Shown here: positions 37,723 through 49,545 of the stretch, piece by piece | Layout of the letters: the number at the start of each line of letters is the position of its first letter | Position numbering within the stretch: the stretch's first letter is position 1 | Source: Carettochelys insculpta | Taxonomy: Eukaryota; Chordata; Testudines; Carettochelyidae | Length of the DNA stretch: 64,000 nt | Assembly (NCBI RefSeq): GCF_033958435.1 | Contig: NC_134160.1 | Span: forward strand, 8,543,001 to 8,607,000 | Direction of reading: 5' to 3' | Made by a program: the position numbers and the translations under genes | The notes under the pieces: model-generated | What the model was told of the DNA's origin: nothing | The model's input: the letters and a program-made list of their open reading frames with translations, nothing else | Database searches by the model: none

Positions 37723-40269
37723 AGAACAACCCAGTACAGTGACTGAGCCTTTCACTTGGGCTGTAGCAGGTTGAGAAGCATGACTGAATCCATCATTCCA
37801 AATGCCTACCAGAGCAAAAGACAACTTCAGTGAAAACAAATAGGATAAAGACAAACCAAACGGTCCCTTCCGGTGTTTGTAGCCTAAGCGCTGCTGCAAT
37901 CAAGCCATACTACAGCAAACAACAGCAAGGCAAAACTTGCAAGAAACAGAATCATGAAACTGACAAAAATGAGAGAAGTAAAACCTATTGCTCCAGCTCC
38001 ATTATCCAAACTGGAGGCAAAAAGAAAACTAGGTGCATTAAAGACAACAAAAACATCAGATTCTGAAATGTTTTGCTGTTTAAAGGATGCCTATTAATAA
38101 CACAGGTAAGGAAGCTTTAAAATGCGCACACGTGAGTTTTAATGAGGATCTAAAACATCCTGATGTGGGCATGTAGTTATTACATGCAGCCACCCAGTGG
38201 CATTGGAACAGTTTTTGAAGCAGAGATGCTGAGCTGGGGGTGCCCCTTACTGTCCCCTAGAGCTGGGGCTAGGAGCAAGGCAAAGGCTCCAGGAGTGGGG
38301 ATGTGGACACAGTAATGGTAATGATGTAAGGCTGCAGGCTACAGCTAGGCCTGGATCCTTAGCCCCAGCCATGGGGCTAGCAGCCCAGATCCTGCATGTG
38401 GGGCCAGTAGCTGGGACCCCGAGCTAGCAACAGAGACCTTGGATGCAGGGATGGCAGCCAAGGTGGACCCCAGGCCAGTGGCCAGGACACCAAGCACAAA
38501 ACCTGGAGGTGCTCCAGCACCCCCACCCCTGCACCTCTATTTCCTGTGCCTATGCAGTCACTCTTCTGATGTTGAGAAAGGTGTGCAGAGCTAACTGCTC
38601 TGTGTGCCATCTACCAAATGAACCTTCATGGCTGGCACCTGGTGTATTTAAAGCCTCCAAGCCCAGTTCCCATTGATATCCATGGGTGTTCTGCCATTGA
38701 CTTGAATGGAAACAGGAGTTGTGGTCAGTGCTGCTTCTCTGCAGGCTGGCACTTTTGCTGAGTTTTATGGAGAAAAGGAGGGCTCGTTCCCTGGGCGGGA
38801 TTTTCCAAACTGACCCAGCCCTAATAAAAAAAGGTGTTTAATTACAGAGTTTAATGTGAATAGACACCAAAGTGGGCAATAAAACACAGCATTGTACAAA
38901 AGTGCTGCAGACTAAGGGCTTAATTTCAGAACAGCGCTTCTGATTTTTGGCTGGCGCTGTCCCTACCTCTGTGTAATGAGGGAAATGGCAGTGGTATTTC
39001 AGGAGTCCCTGCTAAGCGGCTTATTCCTGACTTATCTCTCTGCATATGCTTTGAGTTTAAAGAGAACTGTGCCCTCTGGGCTTGCAGTTTAAGGGCTGCC
39101 AGTCTGCATTGGGCCGTACCACACTTTTGGAGGGCAGCAGGGAGCCGGGCTGCTTTTGTGGGTGCAAAGGGTTTGGAACCTCATACATAAAAATCAAACT
39201 TTTCACAGCAAAGTCTGACATTGGGAACCAAGGGGCCTCCACCCTTCCCATACTGAGGCCCATTGTGAACTTCAACATGTCGGAATAGATGTAGCTTAAC
39301 ACAACCAGCATGAACTCCCCATTCTTTGCAGGGAGTCAGGCACTGAAAAATATTTTTAAGGATCTGGGCTTCTGAAAGTCAATTTACAACTCTGGTCACA
39401 GCTCCCAATCCTACAGATGGGCACATCCCTAATTTTATTAGTCCCATTGATTCTTAAGTGTATTCGCAACACTGGGTTCTGAGGGAGACGTGGAGAAGAG
39501 GACAGAACCCAGGCCTGGGAAGGAGGCATCCCTATCTTCTGATTGTGATTCGCATGACCTCCGTGTAAAGAAGTTGCGAGGCGCAGGAGGACTAGTTTCT
39601 GGTCCCAGGCACATGTCCTGAGGCAGGGGTACAAGCCATTGCCCCTCCATCGCATGGCAGAAATCAGCCTCTACAGATACCAGGGGTACTTGTGACAACC
39701 GCTGCCTCAGTTTCCCCCACAGCAAAAAGGGGGAGAGCCTGCCAGACTAACTGCAACAGAGGCTTGTGAAGAAATTAAGTCCTCAAGGATGCAGAGTGCT
39801 ATGTGAGCGTAAGGGTGCTCTTCTGAAGAGAAGTGTGGAATGTATTTCTGCTTTTATAGGAGTATTTTAATATTTGTATTAAATGGATTCCTTCCCTCCC
39901 CCACCACAAACACACACAATTTTAGTTATTTTTTGTTCTTTTTTTCCTCCCTGGTGATCACGGAAAACCTCTTCCCCACTCCCCATCAGTTTCATCCCAT
40001 TAGCAGGACTCAGCCTTTCTTCCTAGAGCAACACTCATTGCAATCACATGCACCAGATGTGCACAATAAAACAGCAAATCCTTGTGCTTATTCATTATCT
40101 TGTCACCCCTGCTGAGCAGTTGCAGAGTTCTGGAGCCCCCCGGGGGTGGCTCTGTGTCAGAGGAGAAATCAGTAGCACACAGTCTGGGTGTATGCTTTGT
40201 GGAGGATTCATGGTTAACTCCTGGGCCACAGCTCACAGTCTGACAGGTAGTCTAGATACTGCAGTCTGG
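37723..40269. other. No gene recognised
   Basis: Unique-looking sequence, with GGCCAGTAGC/GGCCAGTGGC repetitive wording near 38400-38490. ORFs on both strands at 39057-39725 overlap each other and lack domain or splice support. Confidence 0.4.
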
Positions 40270-40835
40270 GGCCCACATGCCCTCACCATGGTTTGGACTT
40301 TGGTTCCTTGGCCAAAGGGGGCTGGGGTAAGCGACTCCTTTGGTCTGCTTGGGCTGGGTAACCTGTCCTTCCCAGAATCCAGCTGACCCCATGGTCATCT
40401 GTGGGAAGTGAGCCGAACCACTCCCTGGGGAAACTATTCAAGTCCCTACACCCGCCATCTCTGGCGATTCTGGTGTTCTCCACAGCTTTTTAACTCTCTC
40501 TTACCTTATCCCATCCCATCCCATCCCATCCCATCCCATCCCATCCCATCCCATCCCTTGCCTTGCCTTGCCTCGCCTTGCCCTCACCTCCAACTTCTTC
40601 TTCTCTTCTCCTCTCCTCCCACCAAGGAAGGCTTTTTAAACAATCCAATGGCCGTCTCAAGTGACCTCACCTGGCCCTAACTGATTTATTGCAGCCCTTT
40701 CTTGGCTGCTTCCACAGGTCAGCTGCTTCTTGCTGCCCTGAGGTATCCCTCTGTTAATCAGACAGGCCATCTCTGCTTGTTTAGTGTTGCCTGTCCCCAC
40801 TTCTAAATTAGCCCTCTGGCCTGACCCTGTCACAC
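40270..40835. repeat. Possible LTR-like repeat with a CCATC pentanucleotide array
   Basis: It contains about ten tandem copies of CCATC at roughly 40508-40556, followed by a CCTTG pentamer run. It shares the CTGGCCCTAAYTGATTTA region with 30575-30960. Class uncertain; the microsatellite itself is certain. Confidence 0.4.
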
Positions 40836-41104
40836 CTTAGAACTGTTCGTTTCAGATTGCATGCAGCAGTCCTTGAACAGAGATGGTTGCAAACTGCATG
40901 GAAACAATGCCTTCTTTCAAGACTCTCGGCCAAAACATTGATGTCTGGTTTCCAGGGAGTAAGAATTGACTCTAAAGCAATTAAGGCAGAGACTCCTCTG
41001 CTTCTTGTCATAGCTCTAGGAAGCAATAAAATCACAAAACTGACAACGATGCAGGGATTTCTTCACTACCCAATCAGTGCACCAATGCTAAGAACTTGTA
41101 AGTA

Positions 41105-41345
41105 GAGCTCTGAGTGGATGCAAAATTTGTATCCACGTCTACATCTGTATCCAGAAAAATGAGCTGCGGCCATCTGCACTGCTATCTGAGGATGTGGATA
41201 CCTGTGAATATTAAGTGGATATCTGCAAATTTCAAAAGTTCTAGATACAAGATTTGTAGCCATGAAAATGAGCCATGGATAGCCACATCCACAGATGTGA
41301 ATACCCACAGGCATAAAAAGTGGAGATCCATGGATTTACAGGGCT
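41105..41345. mobile_element. MITE with GGATGTGGAT-type interior
   Basis: The ends AGAGCTCTGAGTGGATGCAA and GGATTTACAGGGCT are imperfect inverted complements. The interior repeats GTATCC, GGATAC and GTGGAT on both strands. A fragment of the same family is near 24780-24911. Confidence 0.55.
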
Positions 41346-41489
41346 TTACTGGTATGAGTACATTTATCCTTTGTTTAACAGCACCACACATTGGTCCCAT
41401 CATAATTGTGTTTACACAGTCACCAAATGAAAGATACAGTCTCACATACAAGCAACTTACAACTCAGTCCTGCATTGTGAACCCCTATA

Positions 41490-41674
41490 CAATGTTCCCT
41501 GTAAGCTCACCACTTGGGCAGCCACCCAGAGGAGATTCAGGTGCAGCTCAGCTGCTCACCAGAGCCCCCCAGCCGGCAGCATGTGAGTCTACTGGTGGTG
41601 CACATCCACGCAAGCCTTGGTGCACATAACGAATTTATTTCTCGCCTGGATGGCAAAAATTAGGGGGACCAATG
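41490..41674 (+). mobile_element. Short hAT MITE (ATGGATGGAAAAA family), copy 5
   Basis: It runs from CAATGTTCCCTGTAAGCTCA to TTAGGGGGACCAATG. The flanks CCCCTATA and CCCTTACA match at 6 of 8. Confidence 0.75.
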
Positions 41675-42299
41675 CCCTTACACCTGCACAGACCCTCACT
41701 GAATGCTGGGCTCTGGGGCTCTCCGTGCGAGTGCACATGACACTGAGCTTTCTATGAACGATCTTATTAACTTCCAGGCTGGGTGTGCAAGATTAGTGCA
41801 AATTCAATCCCACTCTCACCCAAGGTAAGACCTTCACTGACTTCACTGGACGCAGGATCATGCCTGTAGGCTCTTGGCACCCTCCAGCACAGAGCAAGGG
41901 TATGAAGTCCCCCGTATTTATTTTGTATAACAGTAGTGGTTATTGTCGTGTTTTAGCGGGTTGAAGAGTATCTCAGCACTCCCCGAAGGCCTATTTTCAG
42001 ATCGAGAGGACTTGGCAGGGAGGGTTTCCCAATAAACAGCTGAAAGCAGCAATGAAAGGCTCTTCCAGCAAATTAATCCATAGAAACGATCAGCTGCTTT
42101 GGCACTTTCTTACCGCCCCCCGTGGGAGCATTGTGTGGAGTAATTAAGGAAGGCTGTAAATCGCTAAGAGCCCCAGGTACTGTGTCGCTCATCTGGGAAG
42201 GCAGGGCAGAGCGCAGCTCTCAATTGTTTGGCTTGTGAGTATTGTGCTCGGAGGGAGCAGGGTTCTGGATCTCTGTTGGCTTTACAGATAGACCTGTGG
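41675..42299. other. Unannotated; candidate conserved non-coding stretch at about 41990-42190
   Basis: The interval 41990-42190 has no recognised repeat. It is rich in AT-homeobox-like words (TTAATCC, GTAATTAAGG) and E-box-like CAGCTG motifs. It may be regulatory, but I cannot test conservation. Confidence 0.25.
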
Positions 42300-42600
42300 G
42301 AGGAAGAAAGTGGAGGTGATGATGCGGGGGGAGTAATCGCACCAGGGTTTGGAGATTCAAAGGGGCCCAGAGTTTCCAGCCATCACTGCTACTACTGTAG
42401 CACTGGGGGCACACAGAGCCCTGGGCCCCTCTGAATTGCCGCTGGAGTGCTGATCCCCATGGCTCTGAGGGCTGCGGCAGCGAGCTGCACCGCAGTCTGG
42501 GCAGCACTAAGGGCTGACTGTTCAAGGCCCTGCCCCTTCCACCTGAGGCCCCACCCTTTCCACCTGAAGCCCCACCCCTTCGGAGGGCATTGATCTGGTT
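42300..42600. repeat. GC-rich interspersed repeat (copy 2, diverged)
   Basis: It contains GGAGATTCAAAGGGGCCCAG and CCCTGGGCCCCTCTGAATTG, similar to the copies at 13540, 44560 and 47090. The short tandem CCACCTGAGGCCCCACC / CCACCTGAAGCCCCACC lies near 42540-42575. Confidence 0.45.
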
Positions 42601-42991
42601 CCCCACACACCTTGTTCCAGGGCCTGTGATGGCTGTTGGTCCAGCTGTTTACAGATATGATTTCTGTACATCTGAGGGCAAGGCAGCTGCAAGCCTGGGA
42701 ACAGATGCATGGGCAGGACTGCAATGCCTTGCCGCGGAGCAATAGCCATGAACTGCAGCTGTCATCATTATTGTGCAATATCCATTAACTGAAATGATGA
42801 TTATATTGATATGGGCCTGGCATCCAGGCACTTCACAGTCATACCTTGACTGATCTTCCTTCCACTGGTGGTTTCCCCACAAGTGTAATTCCCGCTGACT
42901 TCAGTGGAGTTACACTGGAATTACACCCATGTGGGATCTGGGCCCTGAGCAGAAAAAGCACCTGGAAAATAGGACGCAGCAATAAGGAGGC

Positions 42992-43291
42992 TAAGGATAT
43001 GTCTTCACTACGCGCAGGTCAACTGGGTCAGGGTTGGTCTTCCAGGGTTCAATTCCACACACCTACTAGGGACACACAAAATCAAACTATCTGGGGTCAA
43101 CAGCTGACCCCTGTACTCCTCAATCTCGCGAGGAATAAGGGAGATCAATAGGAGAGTTTCTCCCATTGACCACCCTCCCTGAAGACATCCCAGTAGTCAA
43201 GAGTAGATAAGTCGATTCTTGCTATGCAATTGCCATAGCTAGAACTGTGTATCCTCAATTGACTTTAGTGACTTGTGTAGACCTGGTCTTA
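42992..43291. mobile_element. GTCTACACTA-type MITE, copy 3
   Basis: It begins TAAGGATATGTCTTCACTAC and ends TGTGTAGACCTGGTCTTA, inverted complements. The interior has CTGTACTCCTCAATCTCGCG and GAGAGTTTCTCCCATTGACC, in the same sense as copy 1 reversed. Confidence 0.65.
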
Positions 43292-44559
43292 GGCCCTGCA
43301 GATGAGGACTTAGCAGACTGAGGATGGATAAGTCAGAATCGGATCGGATCTGACCTATCGCCATAGCACTCATCACTTCCCCATTGGTTTGGATTTTTGT
43401 TAACAACCACCCCTTTTTGGCGTGAAATCACAGCCCCACCCAGCCGACACTCCAGTCCACCTACCAAATAACCCACGAAGCCCGCGGATTACAGATCAAT
43501 GTCGCTTCTCAAGCAGGCCTGCTCTTATCATGCCAAAATTGCCACCAGGCAACCCCAAAGCAGCTTCCTTTGTGCTTTTATTGGGGAGAAGAAGTTTACC
43601 CCAGACAGAATGTTGAAACAGACTTCACTGAGAGAGCTGCCCACCCCAAAGGAACAAATCCCTGCAGCATCTGAATGCCTCCCCACATGAATAACATTCA
43701 CCTCTTTTTGAGGGGCTGTCCCACGCTGGGTCAGCCCGTGCAAATCAGCAGAGCTCCACTGACATACAAGGAGCTACACCAGTTTACATCAGCTGAGGAG
43801 CTGACCCAAGGGATTGTGCCCCTCATTTAGGTACCAGAAAGACATGGGGGTATAAGGCAATGAGCCCAGCCAACACATCAAAACCACTGCCACCACTAGC
43901 AATAGCTCATCCCTTTCTCTTCAGCCTTGACTTTTATTTCTCTAAGATCACATCTGTACAGTGCGACATAAATCAAACTGGTAAATCAGGTTCTGTCTCC
44001 AGCTGGAGCCCACATGCATCCTGCAGGTATCACTCTTACCCACAGTCCAACCAACAGTCGGCCTCTCAGGGTACACGTATCCTACATGATGGCACTGAGG
44101 GCCCAGCTCAACCAACTTCAGATCACAGGGCTTGGGTTGCAGGGCTAAAAATAGCAATGTAGACATTCAGGCTGAGGGTAGAGACAAGACTGAAAAACAC
44201 ACTCCTCTCTGAGATAAGCCATCTGCCACTGGTCTTTTATTGCAGTGTAAACCCTGCCCTCGCCAGGCACAAACTCATCTTGGGAAACAATTAGTCCATT
44301 GCAAAAGAGGTGGAGAGTCCCTTAAAGGGCTCTCCTGCCTTGGGGCAGAGAGTAACCTTGAATGAGGCTAAATCTTTCATGATCTCCCTTCACAATCAAT
44401 TTCAATGCAATGCTTTTCGCCTCCTCTGCATCATACTGGTTGGTTTTATGTTTTCTTTTATTTCATGAAAACTCAAGGAATGCACCCCTCAAGCTCCCTG
44501 TGGGCTCACTTCTTCCTAGGAGAATGTGTTTATATAATGAAAAATTGTAGATGCTTTGA
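43292..44559. other. No gene or recognised repeat
   Basis: Mixed sequence with no exon signals that could be supported. Confidence 0.35.
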
Positions 44560-44880
44560 CTGTCCCAATCCCCAGAGCTCTGGGCCCCTTTGTAACACCA
44601 CAGAGCACTGTGCCGCTGCTTTGAGGGAGCGTGGGGAGAGGCTCAGGCCTGACTGTCCTAAGCCACGCCCATGGCCCACCCCTCCAGGCATGGAGCCAGG
44701 TCCCTCTCCCACCTTGCCCTCTGAGCTGCAGAGTGTGCAACATCGTCTCTGGTGACAATTAAAAATGCCACGGGTGCTGGCCACCACTGTCACAAAGCAG
44801 CAGTGGCAGCTGGAAGTCTTGGGCCCCTTTGAATCACCAAGCCCTGGGGTAATTTCCCCCTTTGTCCTCCCTGTTGGCAG
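44560..44880. repeat. GC-rich interspersed repeat (copy 3)
   Basis: It is bounded by GCTCTGGGCCCCTTTGTAAC and GGGCCCCTTTGAATCACCAA. It matches copy 1 at 13540-13815 over the latter phrase and its downstream CTGGGG region. Confidence 0.5.
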
Positions 44881-45631
44881 GCCTGGGTACAGGAGAACAG
44901 TTAGGGGATTTCTTGCTGCACAGTAGCACACGTAAGACACGTCCCCTTCCTCTCCACATGAGCTTTGAGAACCCTGGTCTACAGCCAACCACAGGCCAGA
45001 ACAACAAGGCTAATAATACAATGATATCACACTTAGGGATATCACACCTCAGCCTGGCTTTGGCCGGATATTCATGGCTGACCATTATTTGGCAACCAGC
45101 AACTTCCTTCTTCCTCTCCCCTCTTGAAGGATCCATAAAAAGCTACATTGCTGCTTGGTTACCTGGTCGGCCTGAGGTGTTATGGCTCAATTCCCTGGAG
45201 GTATTTAATTCCCATTGAAATCAACGGGAGATAGATGCTTAAATAGCTTTGAGGACCCGGGCCTATTCTCATTAGTGGACACAACCAGGTTAAGCCTGCA
45301 GCTCCCTTACTTTTTCCTGCCTAACCCCAGGCCTTTGGCCTGTCACTCAAAGGCTTTAACAGATTTCTCACACCTTCATGGCTTTAGGGTTTGAAGCTGC
45401 ATCACAAATGCAGAAACAACATGAACTAGACTATAGCAGGTCAAGAGCAACGGATTGTCTCCAAAGTTCTAAGGCTTCGCAAATGCCCACTATGTTTCCA
45501 TGGGTGATTTGAGTAACTCAGTGGCTCTCAATAAGGGGCTTTCATGCTCCTGGGAAACACAGAGGTGTTCCGGGGGCACATCAATTGAACTAGGTAGTAA
45601 CCTAGTTTTACAACTGACTGCATAAAAAGCA

Positions 45632-46064
45632 TGGTGACAAGTATCAGAGAGGTGGCCGTGTTAGTCTGTATCTTCGAGAACAAGAAGTCCTGTGGCACCT
45701 TATAGACTAACAGATATTTAGGAGCATAAGCTTTCGTGGGCAAAGACCCGCTTCATCAGATGCATGAGCGTGGGGGTAGTTTCAGAGGGGTCCCCATTAG
45801 ACTCTGACAATGGCTCACATCCCCCTGTCTGATCTGACTTGTTTTTTCCTCTTTCGATATGTACTAATTAATAATGGGCCATTTCCACCTTGCTGAATAG
45901 ACCTTGTCAGCTCTGGCCCTCCCTTTTACTGGGACCCCACTCTTTAAATACCCCTCTGAAACCACACCCCCACTCATGCATCTGATGAAGCGGGTCTTTG
46001 CCCCCGAAAGCTCATGCTCCAAAATCTCTGTTAGTCTATAAGGTGCCACAAGACTTGTTGTTTA
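45632..46064. mobile_element. Inverted-arm Penelope-like insertion with a unique centre
   Basis: The left arm starts GTATCAGAGAGGTGGCCGTG and passes through GTGGCACCTTATAGACTAAC and GCTTCATCAGATGCATGAGC. The right arm, from CTCATGCATCTGATGAAGCG to TCTATAAGGTGCCACAAGAC, is its complement. The centre matches the internal arm sequence of 57981-58605 in reverse (for example CACCTTGCTGAATAGACCTT). Possible target-site duplication CATAAAARGCA (45621-45631 and 46065-46075). Confidence 0.72.
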
Positions 46065-46265
46065 CATAAAAGGCAGTAGAAAGTCAATACAAACTGCAGT
46101 TTCATACAGTGACTTGTTTATACTGCTCTGTAGACTACCCACCAACACGGATAATTTATTTTAGAATTTTATGGTTAAAAAAAAAAAAAGAGAAAATCAT
46201 CACCTGTCCAGTCACTGCGTGCTGTGACACTTTTATATTTCTAGGTTTGATGTCGTAAACGAGTC

Positions 46266-46578
46266 CAGGTTAAACCTCTCTACTCCGGAACTCTTTCATA
46301 CAGCAACCTCTGTAATCCAGGATGATTTTAGTTCACTTATCATGGGTGTGGCCAAGTTTCCCAAGGTTCCATAAAGTTTGTTTCCAGCCACCAGTCCTGG
46401 CTCTCAGTGTTCTGGGCTGTTATTTAGCTGTAATTTACCCCTAAATGTCTTCTAAGCCCAGTAAGCAGTGGAAGTGTTGGTAATGTGCTAGACCATATTG
46501 ACCTCCCGTGGTCTGGCAAATTCTCTCATCTGGCATGGGTCAGGTCCCGAGGGTGCCAGCTGAGAGAGGTTCAACCTG
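46266..46578 (+). mobile_element. CAGGTTGAACC-type MITE, copy 1
   Basis: It begins CAGGTTAAACCTCTCTACTC and ends AGAGAGGTTCAACCTG, inverted complements. The interior includes TTATCATGGGTGTGGCCAAG and TTATTTAGCTGTAATTTACC. Three further copies are in the same orientation. Target-site duplication not resolved. Confidence 0.7.
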
Positions 46579-47089
46579 TAATTTTGAAATGAGGTGAAAC
46601 TGGGGGTCATCATCATCGTCATCAGTCCCTTGACCAAGGTCGTTGGGGCGCCTTCATGACAACGTTCCTTATAGTGTCTCTCCATCTTTGGTGGTCATGT
46701 GCCAATTCTTAAGTTGCGATAAAGCTTGTCCCTATCCATTCTTTAATGTTGTCTACCCATTAAACTTGGGGTACACAAAACAAATCAGACTCTGGAAAGG
46801 GGCACACCAGTCTGGAAAGTCTGAAAACTCAGTAAATGATCAAATCAATGCATCAGGTGACTAGATGATGGTGCAGTTTTGGTTGGGTCCCTCCAGTATC
46901 CAGTCAGGGCAGAAACATTTCCTTCTTCCAGCAGTTGGCCGCGTAGTTCCCTGAATTTCCACATGCCATCCAGAATGGCGAATCAAACTTGTCAGTCAAA
47001 TTGGATCATTCGTTCGGCGCCATATTCTTCCTAGAGAGCCCCAAAACAGTCTCTTGCCCTCAAGTGCCCAACAATCCCCAACAGAGATG

Positions 47090-47640
47090 TTCTGAGGGGG
47101 GTGGGGCCTGGGGCAGCCCCCTCAGCAGTGGCCCAGCGCAGGGCCTAGGAAAACACGCTCCTGTGCCCCAGATTTCCCTTCTGCCCTGCCCCCTCACCCT
47201 CTCCCCCAGCAATGAGGCTGGGGGAATTGCTTGGGGCTGGGGGTTGCATGTGGCAGTGGTAGCCACAGCAGGGGGTCACCTTTTCTCCCTTTCTCCCCAT
47301 CACCTTGCTGGTAGCAGGAGCAGCTGCCTGCTCCACTTCTGCATGCTTCCCACTGCAGCGGCAAAGCTAGGTGCAGCGGGCCAGGAAGGCGGTGAGGCAA
47401 TGAGGAGTCAGTTGCAGCTTCTACTGCCTGCATGTTGAGTACAGGAAACAGGAAGGAGGTGACCTCCTGCAGCCGGTGCCACTGCTGCACACAACTCCCG
47501 GCTGCAGGTAATCCCTCAGGCAATGCTCCCTCATTCCTATCTATAGGATGGCTGGGGCAGCCACCATGGGGCCCCCAAAAGTGTGGGGCCTGAGGCACCT
47601 GCCCCACCTCATTCTATGGACAAGACAGCTCTGCTCCCCA
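47090..47640. repeat. GC-rich interspersed repeat (copy 4, diverged)
   Basis: It contains GTGGGGCCTGGGGCAGCCCC and GGGGCCCCCAAAAGTGTGGG, loosely related to the other GC-rich copies. No coding domain is recognised in the overlapping frames. Confidence 0.35.
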
Positions 47641-47919
47641 AATATGGGCAGTTTCAAAAATCTAGATCCTAATTTTACAATCAGAGTGCAAACCTGCACT
47701 TAAAGCTGAGGAGTAACAATCTTTGCAGGGTCAGAGCCTCCATTGCATTATTATTTATCTCTTGCCGTTGACGGGCATCACACTTTCCATACACGTAGAA
47801 AAAGACTCAGTTCCCACCCTTACGAGTTTACATTATAAGATCTATGTAACTCCCAAGGCCCTGAGATCACTCACAAAGGAGAGTGAAGTCTTGCTCTGAA
47901 GCCTAGGCTGAGAGCCACC

Positions 47920-48010
47920 TGGCTTTTAGCTCATGTGGTAGAACTCAGGGCTTTAGCACCAAAGATCACAGGTTCATCCCTGATGAGCCCCCACTCAGAA
48001 GGCTGATGGA
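47920..48010 (+). repeat. tRNA-derived SINE fragment
   Basis: TTAGCTCATGTGGTAGAACT and, about 35 bp later, GATCACAGGTTCATCCCTGA resemble Pol III A and B boxes. The B box is one base short of a real tRNA, and no cloverleaf can be folded with a good acceptor stem. Read as a SINE, not a tRNA gene. Confidence 0.55.
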
Positions 48011-48068
48011 CCTGGGTCCTTGGCAGGAGAGAATGAACCTGTGACATTGCCAACCTTTACGCATAGAA

Positions 48069-48650
48069 ACATCATAGAATGCTAGGACTGGAAGGGACCT
48101 CGAGAGGCCATCGAGTCCAGCTCCCTGCCCCAATGGCAGGACCAAGTACTGTCTCGACCATCCCTGATAAATGTCTATCTAACCTGTTCTTAAATATCTC
48201 CAGCGATGGAGATTCCACAACCTCCCTAGGCAATTTATTCCGGTGTTTGACCACCCTGACAGTTAGGAACTTCTTCCTAATGTCCAACCTAAACCTCCCT
48301 TGCTGCAGTTTAAATCCATTGCCTCTTCTTCTATCCTCAGAGGCCAAAAAGAACAAGTTTTCTCCCTCCTCCTTATGACACCCTTTTAGATATCTGAAAA
48401 CCACTATCATGTCGCCCCTCAATCTTCTCTTTTCCAAACTAACAAGCCCAGTTCTTTCAGCCTTTCTTCATAGGTCACATTCTCTAGACCTTTAATCATT
48501 ACTGTTGCTCTTTTCTGGACCCTCTCTAATTTCTCCACATCTTTCTTGAACTGCAGTGCCCAGAACTGGATGCAGTACTCCAGCTGAGGCCTGACCAGCG
48601 CAGAGTAGAGCGGAAGAATGACTTCTCGTGGCTTGTTCACAACACACAAC
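48069..48650 (-). repeat. CR1 LINE 3' end with partial ORF2
   Basis: It opens ATCATAGAATGCTAGGACTG and continues with GGAAGGGACCTCGAGAGGCC. Minus-strand frames read [20 protein letters not shown] then [14 protein letters not shown], and [20 protein letters not shown], the C-terminus of CR1 ORF2. A frameshift lies near 48420-48440. It is one of the better-preserved CR1 copies here. Confidence 0.9.
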
Positions 48651-49545
48651 ACATATGCTTAATGCAAAGTGGGCATGGGACTGACACATAACCATTCATT
48701 CCCATGGAGTTAATGGGAGTTTACCATTAATTTCAATGGCAGCAAGATCAAACTCGTTGTTCACCAAATAATGGCACTAGGCCATGATGAGCAGAGTTAA
48801 GGGGAAGACAGAGAGTGGCAACAATAAACACTGGGAATAGATTGTATATGTCACTGAACTGGAGCCACCACAATATAGACATGCACAGAGTGAGTCCCAT
48901 TTTACCTGTTACATAGCTGCACTGCTGGCATCCCTAGAGCATGGAGAAATGCAAATTTAATGAACGGAAATTGAACCTGCAGCTCTAATGTTGCCAAAGC
49001 CCTTGAGCCACAGAGTCTGCCACACTTCCTGCTGGAGCCCAGGACAACCGAGACAGCTCACAAGAAGGAAGGCATGTGGTAAGTGTCAAGAACCAACCAT
49101 TCAGAGCAAACCTTGTCTCTGTGGCTTTGTTCTCTTCCAAGCAGAAACCAAACTACCTGCAAGTGGTTCTTTGGCAATTAATTAAAAAAAAAAGACAAAA
49201 AAAAGACAAAATCCGCCCACTGAGGATGCTGAAGCTGCTGCTAAAAGACACGTTCTCGTTCAACCACAGGTTACTGGGTTAGATGCAGGAGTCTGGGTAA
49301 AGTCTGTGTTATGTCTTTTTGCAGACTAGACAGTCATACTGCCTTGAGATAGACAGGCCAAATTCTATTCTCTTGGTGATCTACTCCAGTGTAATTCTAC
49401 TCGTTTTGATGGGTTTACATCAAATGCTGTGAATGCTTAGCATCAATGGAGTTAATGAACTACATGCATTCATCTGCACAGTGGGTTTTTGCAGGTCTTT
49501 ATACACGGCTTTCCAAATATGAGGCTACTAAGGAATGGACTGGAC

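Noticed and set aside
40505..40560. CRISPR-like or regulatory direct repeats
   Set aside because: It is a plain CCATC pentanucleotide microsatellite with no spacers, in a vertebrate genome.
47920..48010. tRNA gene
   Set aside because: A- and B-box-like words are present but incomplete, with no paired acceptor stem or clear anticodon arm. It is better explained as a tRNA-derived SINE.
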